A DNA stretch of 64,000 bases from Sphingobium arseniciresistens (GTDB lineage Bacteria; Pseudomonadota; Alphaproteobacteria; Sphingomonadales; Sphingomonadaceae): positions 85,406 through 149,405 of the forward strand of contig JARFNK010000016.1 in NCBI GenBank assembly GCA_029167225.1, given 5' to 3'. The notes below the pieces were generated by a model, which was given only the letters and a program-made list of their open reading frames with translations, did not search any database and was not told the origin of the DNA. Below are positions 17,278 through 26,750 of this stretch, one piece after another (within the stretch, counting starts at the first letter, position 1; each line of letters begins with the position of its first letter). The translations under genes were made by a program, and so were the position numbers.

Positions 17278-20196
17278 GTGGATGCGCCGTTTCGACAATA
17301 TCTTGGTTGCGAACGGTTTCCGGAGAATTTAACCGAACCCGAAGTCGCGCATTTCTTCTCGCTTTCCGAGGACGATCGGCGAACCGTCCGCCGCCGCCGG
17401 CGACCGTTAAACCGGTTGGGCGTGGCGCTGCAGGTTGGTTTTCTGCGCCTCACGGGAGCACCACTCAATTCCGTGGAGATGATTTCGCCGCAAGTGCTGG
17501 CTCATCTCGGTGCCGAGCTTGGGATTGCACCGCCCCGGCTTGCCTCAATCCGCGCGCTTTACCGCCGCCACCGCACGCTGTTCGAGCATCAGGACGCGGC
17601 GAAACAGGCACTGGGTTTGCGCGACCTCACCGAGCACGGGGAACGCGCGTTGAATGGCTTTCTGCGGCGCGAGGCCGGCGACAAATTCCTCGTGGACGAG
17701 TTGGAACAAGCCGCGCGCGCATGGCTCCGTGATCACCACTATGTCCAGTTGCCAACGCGACGGCTGAGGAGTTCTGCATCAGGCGCCCGGCGCCATTACG
17801 ATGGCGGTCTGTTGGCCGGCGCGGTAGCCGCAGTGGGGATAGAACAGACGAAGGTCTGGCCGCTTGAGCTGTCGGAGACGATGCCAAATGGCAAGACGCG
17901 GTTGGAATGGCTTCGAGACAGTCCCGCGTCCCGTAAAACCAAAGGCCTCGCCGACCATATCGCGAAGATCGATTTTCTGAAGAAACTTGGGGCCGACAGG
18001 CTCCATCTTGGCTTGGCAGCCGGAATGCTGAACGCCCAGGCGAGATCAATGCTCTACCGCAAGCCTGCGACGCTCAAGCGGATGCGTGGTGAGCGCAAGA
18101 CCATTGAAATAGCCTGCTTTCTGCGCTTGCAACTGCTGCGTCTCACGGATGGCGGTCTGGGGATGATCGACTACCGGATCGCCGATCTCTGGCGTCAGGC
18201 CCGAACCCGCGCCGAGGCGGCGGTCGAGGACGAACTGCGCCGACATCAAGCGTTGGTCTTGCAATTGGCAAGCCTTGTCGACGATGAGAATACCTCCGCT
18301 TCCGTCGCGCGCGACCAGATGCGCACCATGTTGGCGCCGTTCCTGCCGGCCAGCGCACACGGTCCATCCACGAAGGTTGGCCGGGTCCGGCGGGAACTGG
18401 CGACAGCAGGCAGAGGCGCGAGTGAGTTGTTGGGCGCGGCTTCGTCGATCAGCTTGGACCTGCCGTCGACGCACCCGCTTTCGCAGGCATTGACGACACT
18501 GGACCGGGTGGCGGGTTCGGAAATGGGACGATTGCCGGAAGGCACCGCCAATCCATTCGGTCGGACGTGGGCGTTCCTCATCGATCAACCGGACCGCGAG
18601 GCCGCCTTTGGCGGCTATAGGGCGGCGACGCTCATGCTGCTCAAACGCTCGCTGCGCAATGGGCAGGCCAGCGTCGACCACAGCCTGGAACACCGTGCTC
18701 CTGAGGACCGCCTGATCCCAAAGGCGCAATGGCAAAAGGAACGAGCACGGTTCGTGCGAAACCTCGCCGTGTCAGCCAAGCCGGAAGCGAACATCCGCTG
18801 GATCAAGGATGAACTCACGACGGCCCTGAAAGCCATCGATGCGGCGGTGTCGAGAGGCGATATCCGGATTGAAAACGACCGATTGGTCGTTCCAAAACTC
18901 AAGGCGGCTCCCGAAGACGAAAGGCTCAAGGCCATTCGCCGCGAACTGTTCGCCGGTGTCGGAAAGATCCAGTTGCCGGATCTGCTGATCGCCATCGATG
19001 CCGCCACGCGCTTTTCCTGGGCGCTGTTGGGCAGGTCACCCGCAAGCGAGCATGAACTCATAATCCTCTACGCGGCCCTGATCGCCTTGGGCTCAGATCT
19101 GACCGCCGCCGACATGGCGCGCATGACGCTCAATATTGAAGCCGACGCAGTCGGCGAGATGATGCGCCGCATCGAGGCGAATGGTCGATTGCCGGCGGCC
19201 AACCGCTTGGTGCTTGATCATTTCAGGACGCTTCCGGTCACCAGGCTGTGGGGAGGCGGAATTCAGGCATCGGCCGACATGATGAGCCTTGATGCAACCC
19301 GCCATCTCTGGACAGCCCGCCATGATCCGCGACGGCGCACGCCGGCTGTCGGAACCTACACCCATGTGCTCGACCAATGGGTGATCCTGCATGACCAGGC
19401 CGTCGTCCTGAACCGACGGCAAGCCGGGGCCGCTATCGAAGGGGCTCTTCGCCACGAAGCCGTCGATCTCCACCGTGTCGCGGTGGATACGCATGGCCAC
19501 ACACATTTCGGTATGGCGCTGGCCAATCTGGTGGGGTTTGATCTCGCGCCGAGGCTGGCCGGCATGAACAAGCGCAAGCTCTATCTCCCGCGTGGCCTCG
19601 ATGTACCTGCCAGCCTGCGGCCAATTGTGAGCGAGACCGTCTCAACCAGCGCCATCACTCGGGGATGGGACCCGCTCCTCCGAATTGCGGCATCGACCAA
19701 GAGTGGTTGGTGTTCCGCGACCTACGTTTTGGACCGCTTTGGCAGCGCCGCGCGGGGCGATGAGGCGTTTCAGGCAGGGGATGCCTTCGGCAGGCTGTTA
19801 CTGACCCGCTTCCTGGGCGCTTATCTCGGCGATCCGGCGTTCCGTGGGATGAATGACGCTTTGCTCAGCCAAGGCGAGTCGGTCCACACCCTGCAGCGCG
19901 CGATCTATTCCGGGCCGATCGGCGCACGGCATGGCCGCACGCCCGAACAAATGGCCGCGATATCATCAGGCCTGACACTGCTTACCAACGTTATCATGAC
20001 GTGGAACGCGACCCGGATCGGTGAGGTTCGAGCGCGAATGCCGGACACCTTTCCGGATCATCACATCATGCACATCGCCCCCAATGCGCACGAGCATATC
20101 AACACCAAAGGCGTCATCACCATTGACGTCTCGCCACACCGGGATCGGCTCCTGGGCGGGAAACCGCCAGCGGCCGGGATCAGGAGCGTAACATGA
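17278..20196 (+). CDS. tnpA: Tn3-family transposase TnpA
   Basis: This 972-residue protein has the usual Tn3 TnpA length, an N-terminal DUF4158 DNA-binding region (RQYLGCERFPENLTEPEVAH) and the DDE catalytic domain: first Asp in LLIAIDAATRFSW, second in VAVDTHGHTHFGMALANLVG, Glu in SQGESVHTLQRAIYSG. All three catalytic positions are present, so it may be active. The start is GTG 17278 behind GGGAGGG. It is the only gene inside the inverted repeats. Confidence 0.95.
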   Translation: MDAPFRQYLGCERFPENLTEPEVAHFFSLSEDDRRTVRRRRRPLNRLGVALQVGFLRLTGAPLNSVEMISPQVLAHLGAELGIAPPRLASIRALYRRHRTLFEHQDAAKQALGLRDLTEHGERALNGFLRREAGDKFLVDELEQAARAWLRDHHYVQLPTRRLRSSASGARRHYDGGLLAGAVAAVGIEQTKVWPLELSETMPNGKTRLEWLRDSPASRKTKGLADHIAKIDFLKKLGADRLHLGLAAGMLNAQARSMLYRKPATLKRMRGERKTIEIACFLRLQLLRLTDGGLGMIDYRIADLWRQARTRAEAAVEDELRRHQALVLQLASLVDDENTSASVARDQMRTMLAPFLPASAHGPSTKVGRVRRELATAGRGASELLGAASSISLDLPSTHPLSQALTTLDRVAGSEMGRLPEGTANPFGRTWAFLIDQPDREAAFGGYRAATLMLLKRSLRNGQASVDHSLEHRAPEDRLIPKAQWQKERARFVRNLAVSAKPEANIRWIKDELTTALKAIDAAVSRGDIRIENDRLVVPKLKAAPEDERLKAIRRELFAGVGKIQLPDLLIAIDAATRFSWALLGRSPASEHELIILYAALIALGSDLTAADMARMTLNIEADAVGEMMRRIEANGRLPAANRLVLDHFRTLPVTRLWGGGIQASADMMSLDATRHLWTARHDPRRRTPAVGTYTHVLDQWVILHDQAVVLNRRQAGAAIEGALRHEAVDLHRVAVDTHGHTHFGMALANLVGFDLAPRLAGMNKRKLYLPRGLDVPASLRPIVSETVSTSAITRGWDPLLRIAASTKSGWCSATYVLDRFGSAARGDEAFQAGDAFGRLLLTRFLGAYLGDPAFRGMNDALLSQGESVHTLQRAIYSGPIGARHGRTPEQMAAISSGLTLLTNVIMTWNATRIGEVRARMPDTFPDHHIMHIAPNAHEHINTKGVITIDVSPHRDRLLGGKPPAAGIRSVT

Positions 20197-20258
20197 AAAA
20201 CCTCCAGAATGAGGGATATCAATCACTTACCGCGAGCGACGCGCTATTATATCAGCAA

Positions 20259-20309
20259 TTTCAATGGGTTGCTTAGCGACACTTTTTGCACTGCCGTCAC
20301 GAGAACCCC
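20259..20309 (-). repeat. Right terminal inverted repeat of the Tn3-family element
   Basis: It is the complement of the left repeat and ends gtcacgagaacccc at 20309. It matches 47 of 51 positions. Confidence 0.9.
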
Positions 20310-20544
20310 TGATGGGTACTAGCCGCCTATCCATAGTATGCGGGATCAACCACGGCCCGATCGATTAGCGGCATCAGCAGATATTACTGACAGACAGTTT
20401 TTGGAGGAAATCAGTCGCATAGATTCCGTTCAGGACGGGAGCGGGCGTGGCACGTCCTCGTTCAAACGAGCTGCAAAGTGCCCCCAGCCCACGCATACCG
20501 GCATGCCGCGGCCGGTGCCGGTGCCGGCAAAGAGGGAACGTCCG
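20310..20544. other. Intergenic segment between the Tn3-type element and the defence operon
   Basis: No gene is recognised. The minus strand shows a short conserved-looking frame (AGTGTGRGMPVCVGWGHFAA, about 20440-20530) that could be the tail of a lost gene, but no family is identified. Confidence 0.3.
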
Positions 20545-21498
20545 TCAGGTGTCACGGGCAAAACGTTCGCGCGCCGTGATTGGCCGTAGGTTTGCTCGAC
20601 CGCGGCCGCGATAGACGTTTTGCTCAAGCCAGTCGACCTCACTCGGTAGGCCAACCTCTTCGGCCTCGCGCCACCAGAAGCGGCGCCGCGCGTCCCAGCG
20701 ATATCCGGCGCCCTTGAGCAGATCCTTGGCGTCGAAGGGTGCACCGACGGCCTCTATGCGGATGCTCGCCGCCTCGGCCCGCTCGAGCAGGTGCGACAGG
20801 ATCGTGCGATCGCTGGCCACTTTCAGGCCCAGCAGAGCGGTTAGTGCGGCGACGTCATTGCCAGCTCGATGGCCCTGGAAGAACCAACCTCCCTGCAGCA
20901 GCAGGTGGCCGAGGGATCGGCCATCGAATCCGAGCGCGAGCCAATCGAGCTGCGAAAGGCTGCAGGCCCAAGGGAGTCGCCGCAGCGGCGGAAACCGAAG
21001 ATCGAGAAAGGGCCGGTCAAAGGCTGCATTATGCGCGATCACGAAATCAGCCTCGCCGATTAGTTTGACGATCGCCGCATCGTCGAAGCGCTGTCCAGCG
21101 AGGTCTGCGTCGGTCAGACCGGTGAGCGCCGTCAGTCGTTCGGGCATGGCCCGACCGGGATCCTCTAGCCAGGACCGAACGCGTTCGATCGCGACGATCT
21201 GTCCGGCCCGGTCGAACGTAAAGCGCTGGATGGCAACTTCGACGGTCCGGTCGACGTCGGGGTCGAGGCCAGTAGTCTCCGTGTCGACGACAGCTGCGAT
21301 CCGTTGCCCAGGCGCGGGGATGGGCAGCTCTGCGTCGCCGATGTCAACGTTAAGCGCGCGCAGCACGCGATAGCCTGGCATAGCTTCGAGGCGCCGCGCG
21401 AGCTCGTCGCTCTCCATGTGGAGCGCGGGCGCCCTTGCTGCCGGATCAGCACCCGCCCTGCCGGCGAGCCGGTTAAGAAGATGCTGCACAATGCTCAT
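20545..21498 (-). CDS. DEDDh 3'-5' exonuclease (DnaQ-like), last gene of the defence operon
   Basis: This 317-residue protein has Exo I VVDTETTGLD (D72, E74), Exo II VIAHNAAFDRPFLDLRF and Exo III HRAGNDVAAL with the DEDDh histidine. After the exonuclease, a C-terminal tail (APFDAKDLLKGAGYRWDAR, RRFWWREA) is similar to a short module found after DnaQ domains in other proteins. It would degrade 3' ends of DNA or RNA. Its start overlaps the nitrilase stop (ATGA), so it is the last cistron of the long minus-strand operon; about 350 bp downstream a transposon begins. Confidence 0.9.
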   Translation of the reverse strand: MSIVQHLLNRLAGRAGADPAARAPALHMESDELARRLEAMPGYRVLRALNVDIGDAELPIPAPGQRIAAVVDTETTGLDPDVDRTVEVAIQRFTFDRAGQIVAIERVRSWLEDPGRAMPERLTALTGLTDADLAGQRFDDAAIVKLIGEADFVIAHNAAFDRPFLDLRFPPLRRLPWACSLSQLDWLALGFDGRSLGHLLLQGGWFFQGHRAGNDVAALTALLGLKVASDRTILSHLLERAEAASIRIEAVGAPFDAKDLLKGAGYRWDARRRFWWREAEEVGLPSEVDWLEQNVYRGRGRANLRPITARERFARDT

Positions 21499-22406
21499 CC
21501 GTCGCTCTTTTCCGCTTTCGAAATAGGGACAACTGGCAATCGATAACCTGGCGGCAGACTCTTGAAAGCCTTCTCACCGTCGCTCATCGGATCGCTGTGG
21601 CTCTGATGCAGATCGAGCGGTGCCACTGGTAGTTCGATGATCTGGCCCGTCGCGAGCCCCGCGCCGGCATGCTGATAGATCGTGCGTCGCTCGGGCTGGC
21701 GATAGGGCGATACCGCCAGCGAGCCTCCAAAATGCCCGCAATTGCAGATGACGACATTGCAGAAGACCATCCGCGCCACGGCCTCCGCCACATGCCGAAA
21801 CGAAGTTGCATCCTTGTTGAGTGCGAGAATAAAAAGATGTTGAACCCGGCCTCGATACATGGCGATCCGTTCCAGATCGAGGAAGTCGTAGCACACCATG
21901 ACGCCAAAGGTCCCAATGGCGCCACCGTCGAGAAGCCAAACCGAGGGATCTCGCTTGAACGTGTAAGCTGCGGCAATAAGCTTCTTGTCCTCGTCCGGCG
22001 CAGCGTAGGTCTTGCCGATCCGGCGCGTCATGGTTTTCGAACCCATCGCTTTGCCGCGCCATCGTTGTGGCACGATCAGGAGAGCATCATTATGCACCTC
22101 TCCAGGGGCATCACCGGCGCGATAATCGAGCCCTGCAATCACGACCGACTGCATTTTTGTCGCCATTGCCCGCAATTTGCCTTCGAAGCCGGTCGGCACT
22201 GCAAGCTCAGGCAGCACGATGATGTCGGGTGGCGGGCTTTCCTGGTGGAACGCGGCAAAATAGCCCCTGATCTCGGTAATCGCTCGCTCCTCCTCACAAG
22301 GCGACATTTTTGGACCGTTTACCCAGGCCGCAATCGGGTCAAGGGAGGTTTGGATAATGCCGAGCTTCAGCGTTTCGGTGAGATGGGAGCTGTGGGGCTC
22401 GCTCAT
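21495..22406 (-). CDS. Nitrilase-superfamily (carbon-nitrogen hydrolase) protein paired with a reverse transcriptase
   Basis: This 303-residue C-N hydrolase domain protein has the catalytic Glu in IIVLPELAVP (E67), a candidate Lys in RRIGKTYAAPDEDKK and the nucleophile Cys in GVMVCYDFLDLERIAM (C172). Nitrilase domains are fused to or encoded beside defence reverse transcriptases of the UG1-type (DRT type 1) and some other unknown-group RTs. Here the domain is a separate gene overlapping the RT by four bases. Its substrate in defence is not known. No signal peptide is visible, so it is cytoplasmic. Confidence 0.88.
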   Translation of the reverse strand: MSEPHSSHLTETLKLGIIQTSLDPIAAWVNGPKMSPCEEERAITEIRGYFAAFHQESPPPDIIVLPELAVPTGFEGKLRAMATKMQSVVIAGLDYRAGDAPGEVHNDALLIVPQRWRGKAMGSKTMTRRIGKTYAAPDEDKKLIAAAYTFKRDPSVWLLDGGAIGTFGVMVCYDFLDLERIAMYRGRVQHLFILALNKDATSFRHVAEAVARMVFCNVVICNCGHFGGSLAVSPYRQPERRTIYQHAGAGLATGQIIELPVAPLDLHQSHSDPMSDGEKAFKSLPPGYRLPVVPISKAEKSDG

Positions 22407-25400
22407 TGCGGTTGATCCCCCTCGGCGGCGTCGCCGTCGGCAAACGCGCCAATCTGCTGCAGACGAACTGGGATCAGCTGCCGCGGCTCATGCTCTAGCA
22501 CGGTCATCTGGCTGCGTTCGAGCTCGCCCTGTGCCTTGACAAGGAGATAACGTAGCGCGTCGGGCGATCGGATCGGTCGATCAAACTCGCTGTCATCGGC
22601 GGCACGGCGGAGGAGGTTGCCGAACAGGGACGGGAAAAGTGGCAGGAAGGACGTCTCAACGCTTCTTGGCATCAGACAGGACTGCAGGATCGCAAGCGTG
22701 AACGAAGAAATCGGCAGGCGTTCAAGGTCCCACGTAACCGTGTCGACAAGACTGCGTTCCTGTCCGCGGATATTCCAGGCCGCTGGTAGCGCGAAGCTCA
22801 GCCGCAAGATGCCCCAGAGGAGCTGACCGAAAGGACGCAGTCGCCGCTCCCAGCGACGCTCGGTCCGCTGGACTAGCTCGCTGTAGCGGAAATCGTCGAT
22901 GCCCGGCTTAATCATCGTTGCGCTCTCTTCGCGCGCCAAGCGGCACCAGCCCTCCCAGGTGATCCGGTCGTTGATGCGCCTGTCCGGTTCCACGTTGCGC
23001 CAGGTCATTGGGATGCGAACATTCTCTGGGTGAAGACGATCGAGGAAATCCGCATCTGGGCCACCGAATTTGAAGAGCGGCTCAAGGATTTGACGGGTGA
23101 TCTCGAGCGCGGTCCATTCAGAACGGCGCGGATCGCTTGGCGAGCGTGTCCGTGCATACGCAACCCAGTCGCGGAGGGACATCGTGTCAGGTGCTAGAGC
23201 GATCCTCGATGCTACCGCCGCAACGACCGAACTATCGGCCGATAGCACGGCGAATTGGTCAGGCGCCGCTCGCGCCGCATCGAGCAACCAGCCTGCGTCA
23301 TCGGCCGCAAGCAGGGTCGGCTCAAGCCGTAGCCGCGTCCATGCCTCGTTCGGGAGTTCGGCGGGATAACGGCGCAGGTTGATCCAGTCATATGAATCAG
23401 CAGTATCGTGTTCCGTGACCATGTCGGGCCAAAATGCCGGCGGGTCGTAGCGATGGGTGCCGGTTGTCGCGAAGAACCAGTGCGACCAGATGCCGACTGA
23501 GACCTGCGTCGCGGTGCGCAAGTTGGCCAGCGTTGGAACGGCCTCCAGCGTTTCGGCTGCCCGTTGTCGCATGCTGGTTGCGAGCGCAGGGTCTGTTCGC
23601 CCGACCTCCAGGGCGCCGAGCAGCATTGAGGCAACGAAAGCGCTCTTCGCATCGAGCTGAAACCGTTGGAGCGGCTCTGCACGTGACAATGGCACGAATG
23701 CGTCGATATCTGCCCGCAAGGTGTGATTGATAAACGATCGCGCGGCCTCCCTCTCGCGATGGAGCAAATCGACGCGATTCACTGCGGCGCAGGCGGTCAG
23801 AAGGTGGCGGGCAAGGTGCTGCACGCCAAGTGCGCCAAGGTAGCATTTGAGCAGACGCGTCTCGCCCTCACCATGGAGGCGCATCCATTCGCCCAGACGT
23901 GAGAAACCGTCATGACCCGTGGCGCGGCAATAGTCGATCATTCGGATAAACAGTCGCGCCTTGTCCGGATGCGCGTGAAAAGCCTCGAACAGCAGCCCGA
24001 AATGGCGCTTGAGCAAGGCCTCCCAAATGCTTTGCTCGTCGCGCTTGCGAAGTTCAATTTTCTCATAAAGCCGTTGGATTTCGGCTTCGGCGCTTTCGTC
24101 GAGAGATTTGCCCGCAGTCTCGATCTTACGCTTCTTCTCCAGGGTCAAGGCCAGATGGCGATGCGCCTCGAGCAGCTCATCGTTGGGACGAAATAGTGCT
24201 GGCGTAAGCGTCGCGATGCGTGCCGCCGCGAAGGCCATTCGTGTGTCTCCCCGGATCTCCTGCTCGGGAATGTTCGCGAGCAGAAGCCATTCGAGCTGTT
24301 CCAGTCGCTGCCCGCGCCCGGCGTCGGTCAATAGGTCGAAATCGGTTGCCGCCAGCATCGACACCTGGGCGAGTGTCCGCGTCATCAGCTCGGTCGGTTT
24401 GCGGCCGTTTACCTCAGCCGCCCTCGCGACTTTCTCGATCAACTCGTCGTGGGTCTCGCTTGCCTCACCGGATCCCTCGCATAGTTCGGGATGGAGTATG
24501 GATTTCAGTTCGGACGGCACATATTTGTCGGGTTCGATCCGGGCACCGATGTTGAACGCCTCAAGCAGCCGTGCATATTCTTCGATCCACGCGACTAGCG
24601 CCTTGAAATCATAGGCGAGGACTTCATGATCATCGACGAAGCGAAAATGAGCGATGGTGCGCCTTTCCCGCAATATCTCGTCGACCTTGAGATCGAGCGG
24701 CAGCATCGCGACATTGGCGAGGAAGCCGCCGGCGAAGAGGCCAGTGGGAATGCCCTCAAACAATCCCGGCGGCACCTGCGGCTCGACTGTTGTTTTCATC
24801 TCGTCGGTTAACCCGCTGTCATCGACCTCGAACCGCAGCATGTCGTTGAGCAGGGTCGCAAGCGGGGCCTCATCCCGGAAGCCGTCGATATACTCCTCGA
24901 ACCCGCGTACGATTGCTTCCAAACGGATGGTTGGATAGAATTTCATCAGGTCGAATGACGCCGCATAGAGTTTTTCACCCTGCGACGGCGGCCGGATCCA
25001 GAATGGTAATTCTAGATAGGCGAGCCCTTCGGTTTGGTCGAGCGCGCGACGCTCGCCCTGGTCGAGTTCGTCCTCATCGATCAGCTCGCTCACCATCCGG
25101 CGGGCGGTTAGCGAGATATGGCGGCGATAAAGTGGCCAGCTATGCTTGAAATGGCGGTAGAGATGGCCGGCCGAATGGCGATAAGGGCCGATGTTCAGCT
25201 GTGATCCCTTGCCCTCAGGCGATTCCTCCTCATACCAAGCGGCCCGATACAGGCGGTTACCATAACTCCAGGCCGGCATCTTTCGGTCGAGTTCGGGTCC
25301 AAGCACGGTGGCCATCGCTGTCCATGCGACTTGGTCCCGCACCGCGATCTCGAAATATTGCCTGAGCCTGGGCTTGCCCTCTTTGTCGGGCTTCTTCGTT

Positions 25401-25606
25401 TGCGGCACGAGCCGGATCGGCCGGGCGACCCAGTGCCCAGCGGCGAAGTCAGCACGTATACCCTCAAGTTCCGCTTCGAGATTAAGCTCGAAGGCTGCGA
25501 GAGCCGCCTGATCATACAGGCTGTCGGCCGACCGATAGCAGCGCCGGACCTTACGCCACGCCCACAGCAGCGTCTCGGGCAACAGCAGGATGTCATGCAG
25601 GCTCAT
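22403..25606 (-). CDS. Defence-type reverse transcriptase (unknown-group/DRT, nitrilase-associated)
   Basis: This 1067-residue protein has an RT domain in its first 400 residues: motif A AASFDLMKFYPTI (D219), motif B GIPTGLFAGGFLANVAM (285-301) and the catalytic box FRFVDDHEV (D325, D326), an FVDD variant of YxDD. The C-terminal 650 residues form a long helical region with no domain I recognise; a long alpha-helical extension is common in unknown-group RTs of anti-phage systems. No maturase or endonuclease domain of a group II intron is present, and the retron NAxxH and VTG motifs are absent. The gene overlaps both neighbours by four bases, which supports stoichiometric co-expression with the nitrilase and the primase-like protein. 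Confidence 0.87.
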   Translation of the reverse strand: MSLHDILLLPETLLWAWRKVRRCYRSADSLYDQAALAAFELNLEAELEGIRADFAAGHWVARPIRLVPQTKKPDKEGKPRLRQYFEIAVRDQVAWTAMATVLGPELDRKMPAWSYGNRLYRAAWYEEESPEGKGSQLNIGPYRHSAGHLYRHFKHSWPLYRRHISLTARRMVSELIDEDELDQGERRALDQTEGLAYLELPFWIRPPSQGEKLYAASFDLMKFYPTIRLEAIVRGFEEYIDGFRDEAPLATLLNDMLRFEVDDSGLTDEMKTTVEPQVPPGLFEGIPTGLFAGGFLANVAMLPLDLKVDEILRERRTIAHFRFVDDHEVLAYDFKALVAWIEEYARLLEAFNIGARIEPDKYVPSELKSILHPELCEGSGEASETHDELIEKVARAAEVNGRKPTELMTRTLAQVSMLAATDFDLLTDAGRGQRLEQLEWLLLANIPEQEIRGDTRMAFAAARIATLTPALFRPNDELLEAHRHLALTLEKKRKIETAGKSLDESAEAEIQRLYEKIELRKRDEQSIWEALLKRHFGLLFEAFHAHPDKARLFIRMIDYCRATGHDGFSRLGEWMRLHGEGETRLLKCYLGALGVQHLARHLLTACAAVNRVDLLHREREAARSFINHTLRADIDAFVPLSRAEPLQRFQLDAKSAFVASMLLGALEVGRTDPALATSMRQRAAETLEAVPTLANLRTATQVSVGIWSHWFFATTGTHRYDPPAFWPDMVTEHDTADSYDWINLRRYPAELPNEAWTRLRLEPTLLAADDAGWLLDAARAAPDQFAVLSADSSVVAAVASRIALAPDTMSLRDWVAYARTRSPSDPRRSEWTALEITRQILEPLFKFGGPDADFLDRLHPENVRIPMTWRNVEPDRRINDRITWEGWCRLAREESATMIKPGIDDFRYSELVQRTERRWERRLRPFGQLLWGILRLSFALPAAWNIRGQERSLVDTVTWDLERLPISSFTLAILQSCLMPRSVETSFLPLFPSLFGNLLRRAADDSEFDRPIRSPDALRYLLVKAQGELERSQMTVLEHEPRQLIPVRLQQIGAFADGDAAEGDQPQ

Positions 25607-26643
25607 CGGTCGATCCCCTCCCGTGCCCGCAAAAAGTCGTTTAAGTCATTGATGCCCTCCGGCATCGACGTAGTCGACGCCGTGATCCCATGATCGCCCA
25701 GCAGCCGCACCAATCGTTGGGCGAAGCCCGCGCCCGCCGCGTCGGCGTCGCCGAGTACCGCGACATTGCGACCGCGCAGGCGGGCAATCGTAGGTGCATC
25801 GATCCGGGCGCTGGCCCCGACGAAACCGATCGCCGGGATGCCAAGTTGATGCGCGGAGAGAACGTCGGTCACACCCTCGCAGATTGTAATTGTCGGGGCA
25901 GAACCCGCCAGTGCTTCGAGATTGAAAGGCGGCGGTGGCAGGTGCGCTGGGCAGAGCCATCGGCTGTCGCGCTCGCCGTCGGGGCGCCGCGCCTGTAGGA
26001 ATACAATCTCGCCGTCGATGACGAAAGGGAAGAGCAGGTAGCCCGAGCGAAAGGCCAGATAGGGACCGTAGCGACCCTTGATCATAACCCCGCAGCGTTC
26101 GAGACGCGTTTCCCCGAAGCGTTCGCGCGCCGCACGAAGCAACGCCTTGCCCTCGCCAAGCTGGCCAACGCCGAAATGTGCGAGCGTCGCGGGCACGAAA
26201 CCGCGCGAGTCGAGGTAAGCCCGTCCGGACGGTGCGAGCGGCGATTGCGCGAGAATCCAAGTGAAGATCTCGCTATCGGAGCCGACCTCCCCGGTGGAGC
26301 CGGCAGGGGCAGTGACCGAGGGAAGAGGATCACGCACCGTCCGCACGCCGCGACGAGGCGATTTTCCAGACCGCGTGTCATCGATTCCGAAGCGACCGCC
26401 GAGCCATCGGCAAGCGCCGAGAAAGTCGGTGCCTTCCATGATCCGTACAAGATCAATCGCGTCGCCGCCGCGATTGCACGCGAAGCAATTGAAACGGTTG
26501 GTCCGCGACCGAACCGAAAAGGACGGGTGCTCATCGTCATGACCGGGCAAGCGGCATCGCGCCATGCCACGAGACAGCTGAAAGCCGAGCGCAGTCGCTA
26601 CCGAAGCGATCGGGATCGCCCTGAGCTTCTCAGCGTCAAACAT
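25603..26643 (-). CDS. CHC2 zinc-finger and TOPRIM primase-like protein
   Basis: This protein of about 346 residues has a CHC2-type zinc ribbon (C30, H35, then FNCFACNRGGDAIDL with C53 and C56) and a TOPRIM domain with the acidic Glu in ICEGVTDVLSAHQLG and the DxD in VLGDADAAGAGF. The layout is that of a short DnaG-like primase without the replicative C-terminal helicase-binding domain. ATG 26643 is preferred because GGAAAG precedes it and the family begins there (MFDAEKLRAI); a TTG at 26754 overlapping the previous stop would add 37 residues. It could prime synthesis for the RT next to it, which is inference. Confidence 0.85.
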   Translation of the reverse strand: MFDAEKLRAIPIASVATALGFQLSRGMARCRLPGHDDEHPSFSVRSRTNRFNCFACNRGGDAIDLVRIMEGTDFLGACRWLGGRFGIDDTRSGKSPRRGVRTVRDPLPSVTAPAGSTGEVGSDSEIFTWILAQSPLAPSGRAYLDSRGFVPATLAHFGVGQLGEGKALLRAARERFGETRLERCGVMIKGRYGPYLAFRSGYLLFPFVIDGEIVFLQARRPDGERDSRWLCPAHLPPPPFNLEALAGSAPTITICEGVTDVLSAHQLGIPAIGFVGASARIDAPTIARLRGRNVAVLGDADAAGAGFAQRLVRLLGDHGITASTTSMPEGINDLNDFLRAREGIDR

Positions 26644-26750
26644 CTTTCCGCCAGCGCGACGGTCCGTCGGCCGGCGCCCCCCTCCTTGCAGCGCCATCCG
26701 TGTTCTATGCCCGATGGCCGCGCATACGCCAAGGCGACGCTGTGCATTAC

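Larger units (their letters stand above)
17117..20309 (+). mobile_element. Tn3-family element carrying only tnpA
   Basis: The ends are inverted repeats of about 50 bp starting GGGGTTCTCGTGACGGC (17117 onward, and the complement ending at 20309), with four mismatches over 51 positions. The 3.19-kb unit holds one transposase and no resolvase or cargo, so it behaves like an IS-type Tn3 member. The flanking 5-mers differ (agaat on the left, tgatg on the right) and the interrupted OrfB does not resume on the right, so a deletion or rearrangement followed insertion. Confidence 0.92.
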
